43,314 nt of DNA from NCBI GenBank assembly GCA_003223875.1, contig QHWY01000101.1:1-43314 (forward strand). The letters are read 5' to 3'. This DNA comes from Acidobacteriota bacterium (lineage in GTDB: Bacteria > Acidobacteriota > Terriglobia > 20CM-2-55-15). Positions 41,836-43,314 of the stretch are shown here, piece by piece. The position numbers and the translations under genes are program-made. The notes under the pieces are model-generated. The model was not told the origin of the DNA, ran no database searches, and worked only from the letters and a program-made list of their open reading frames with translations. Positions within the stretch are counted from its first letter, which is position 1, and the number at the start of each line of letters is the position of its first letter.

Positions 41836-42842
41836 GCGTTTTGTATACAAACCTCAGAGGAGCCTCGCGCGGCGCGGTTTTGATTACAGTCCTCTGGATT
41901 GTGCTGTTAATTGCGTTCATCGCGTTTTCGCTTGCCGCGGATGCACGGACTGAAGTTTTGTCTGCCCGGGATTCACTGGATTCGAAGCAGGCGTTTTTAA
42001 TGGCTAAGACTGCGGCTGATGTCTTCTTTCAAAATATGCAGACACCCGGGACATTGCGGGGGGATACAGTTCGCGAAGAACACGGCATCTATATTTTCCC
42101 GTTTGATCGCGGCGAAGCACGCGTTCACCTGGATTCGGACGCGGGTTTCATCGATATCAATGCCGCGGACGATAAGCTGCTCGCATCGATGTTCGACTCG
42201 CTAGGCGTTGACGAACTCACACGAAATCAGCTTGTGGATTCGATTCTGGACTGGCGCGACGTGGACGATATCCCTCGCCTCAATGGCGCGGAGGTCGACG
42301 ATTACGGACAGGTCCTACCGGGTGCGCGTCGGTTGCCACGAAACGCGGGTTTTCAAACTGTTGATGAATTGCTGCTCGTCAAACATATGACGCCGCAGAT
42401 TTTTTACGGCCGTGTGGAGGCCATCGCCAGGGCGACGGCGTACCGCCGCATTCGCGGCGTGAGAGAATTGGTTACCGTGAGATCAGGCCGGGGCGATGTC
42501 AATGTGAATCAGGCTTCCGAGGGGGCTTTGGCAGCATTGCCAAAAATGAATGACGATCTGTTAGCGAAGATCCTGGCCGAACGGGCAGAAAAGCGATTCG
42601 CCGACGGGCAGGATCTCATCGGTCGTGTACGCGAACTGCAGGATAGCGAAACACTTCACTATTTGACGACCGATTCCGGCGCCGCCACGACTGTCGTGTC
42701 TGTCGCGACGGTACAGCCCTCCGGCACTTCGAGGACGGTCCGCCTGGACTTTTCCAGGCAGCGGAAGATGAACATCCTTTCCCGGGATCCATTCTTGTTC
42801 AGGTATGTGGAGGAGATTCGGTTTCAAACATGGCGGTACTGA
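41832..42842 (+). CDS. gspK: Type II secretion minor pseudopilin (tip protein)
   Basis: ATG 41832 overlaps the gspJ stop (ATGA) and yields 336 residues, the usual GspK length. A short leader GASRGAVLITVLWIVLLIAFIAFSLA is followed by a large globular domain: FIDINAADDKLLASMFDSLG, SILDWRDVDDIPRLNGAEVDDY, FQTVDELLLVKHMT and a helix-hairpin-helix-like VNVNQASEGALAALPKM. GspK lacks the +5 Glu, and here VLITVLW indeed has Thr/Val in place of Glu. It caps the pseudopilus. Confidence 0.87.
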   Translation: MSVLYTNLRGASRGAVLITVLWIVLLIAFIAFSLAADARTEVLSARDSLDSKQAFLMAKTAADVFFQNMQTPGTLRGDTVREEHGIYIFPFDRGEARVHLDSDAGFIDINAADDKLLASMFDSLGVDELTRNQLVDSILDWRDVDDIPRLNGAEVDDYGQVLPGARRLPRNAGFQTVDELLLVKHMTPQIFYGRVEAIARATAYRRIRGVRELVTVRSGRGDVNVNQASEGALAALPKMNDDLLAKILAERAEKRFADGQDLIGRVRELQDSETLHYLTTDSGAATTVVSVATVQPSGTSRTVRLDFSRQRKMNILSRDPFLFRYVEEIRFQTWRY

Positions 42843-43314
42843 TGGTCTTTCCGGCGAATAGCACCGGCATCGAACTCTGCGGTAGTGATCTGCGCTTCGC
42901 GATTACCCGCAGCGCGTTTGGAAAATTGCAGCTGATCGCGCTTCATGAAATTTCCGGCTTCACTACAATGAACGACCTGGAGCGAAAAAAGGCCGTTCAA
43001 GCTCTGGTGAAGAACAACCGTATACCGGTTTCCCGAGTCTTTTTGGCGCTGCCGCGCGAAGACGGCGTTGTCCGTCAGATCGATCTGCCGGCGGAACTCG
43101 CCGAAAAGCTGGCAGATATCGTAAAGCCGCAGATCGAAATGCTGTCGCCTTGGCCCGTGGATGAGGTCTATTGGGATTTTGCCTTCGATCCGCCCAAGAA
43201 GAATAGAAAATTGATAACCGTTACGATTGCAATCGTCCCGCGAGCGTTCCTCGACCCCTGGATTGCATTCTTCAAAGATGCGGGGCTTCCGTTGAGCGGC
43301 GCGACTTTGTCATC
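42830..43314 (+). CDS. gspL: GspL/PilM-like type II secretion cytoplasmic-membrane protein, 5' part
   Basis: The frame is open from ATG 42830 (or ATG 42842, which overlaps the gspK stop as TGATG) to the right edge of the window, so the 3' end is missing. The visible ~160 residues form the actin-like N-terminal domain: NSTGIELCGSDLRFAITRS, RVFLALPREDGVVRQIDLP, IEMLSPWPVDEVYWDF and VTIAIVPRAFLDPWIAFFKDAG. Position after gspK and the IELxGxxLRFA pattern indicate GspL, which links the GspE ATPase to the platform. gspM, gspC and gspD are expected further right or elsewhere. Confidence 0.8.
   Translation, partial: MAVLMVFPANSTGIELCGSDLRFAITRSAFGKLQLIALHEISGFTTMNDLERKKAVQALVKNNRIPVSRVFLALPREDGVVRQIDLPAELAEKLADIVKPQIEMLSPWPVDEVYWDFAFDPPKKNRKLITVTIAIVPRAFLDPWIAFFKDAGLPLSGATLS

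Noticed and set aside
1..43314. tRNA, rRNA and riboswitch genes
   Set aside because: Scanning by eye for T-loop motifs, CCA ends and known riboswitch cores gave nothing convincing; a covariance search would be needed to exclude small RNAs.

Overview
The window looks like a piece of an Acidobacteriota chromosome of the Solibacter/Bryobacter kind, or a related uncultured soil lineage. This is inferred from gene content: a carboxypeptidase-regulatory/TonB-type barrel protein, WD40/TolB-like and M28-PDZ proteins, a glycine-zipper lipoprotein, a Thermus-type seven-iron ferredoxin, a GrdB-like selenoprotein, and a type II secretion operon headed by an ECF sigma/anti-sigma pair. No rRNA, tRNA or CRISPR array was seen. 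Coding density is high and no gap without a gene exceeds about 260 bp.

Layout. 1-6.7 kb (+): the 3' end of an outer-membrane barrel gene, a PDZ-containing membrane histidine kinase with its NtrC-type regulator, and phosphotransacetylase. 6.7-11.4 kb (-): FmdB-type zinc ribbon, TolB-like propeller, M28 peptidase with PDZ, small membrane protein, AlkZ-like winged-helix protein. 11.5-14.5 kb (+): VOC protein, TetR regulator with a perfect palindromic operator, the relic tail of a MacB-type permease, and TolC. 14.5-21 kb: glycine-zipper lipoprotein (-), then Spy/CpxP-like protein, acyl-CoA ligase, ferredoxin, acetyl-CoA synthetase and a 3-hydroxyisobutyrate-dehydrogenase-family reductase (+). 21-25.8 kb: TPR protein, glutamate dehydrogenase, IspG and a coiled-coil membrane protein (-), with DUF2231 (+). 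25.9-28 kb (+): an alkyltransferase-like (ATL) protein with no normal start codon, fumarase and a zinc-ribbon protein. 28-29.2 kb (-): two adjacent selenoprotein genes, each crossing an in-frame UGA. 29.3-35.3 kb (+): RmlD and glycosyltransferases for a surface polysaccharide, with one collapsed glycosyltransferase and two genes carrying in-frame palindromic insertions. 35.4 kb to the end (+): ECF sigma, anti-sigma, a small exported protein and gspEFGHIJKL, the last gene cut by the window edge.

The strongest discoveries concern things ordinary gene calling misses. (1) A peroxiredoxin with selenocysteine at the peroxidatic position and no cysteine at all sits directly upstream of a GrdB-like selenoprotein with a UxxC motif. 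They look like a two-component selenium redox system. (2) Several palindromic repeat elements are present, and two lie inside open reading frames without breaking them. One, in a lamin-tail protein, is bounded by an 11-bp target duplication, and removing exactly 117 bp restores the domain. (3) Four perfect 45-bp tandem repeats precede the prepilin gene gspI and offer five start codons in one frame. (4) Deletion scars remain of a MacB permease and of a GT4 glycosyltransferase. (5) An unannotated ATL DNA-repair protein (PWHRV) overlaps fumC.
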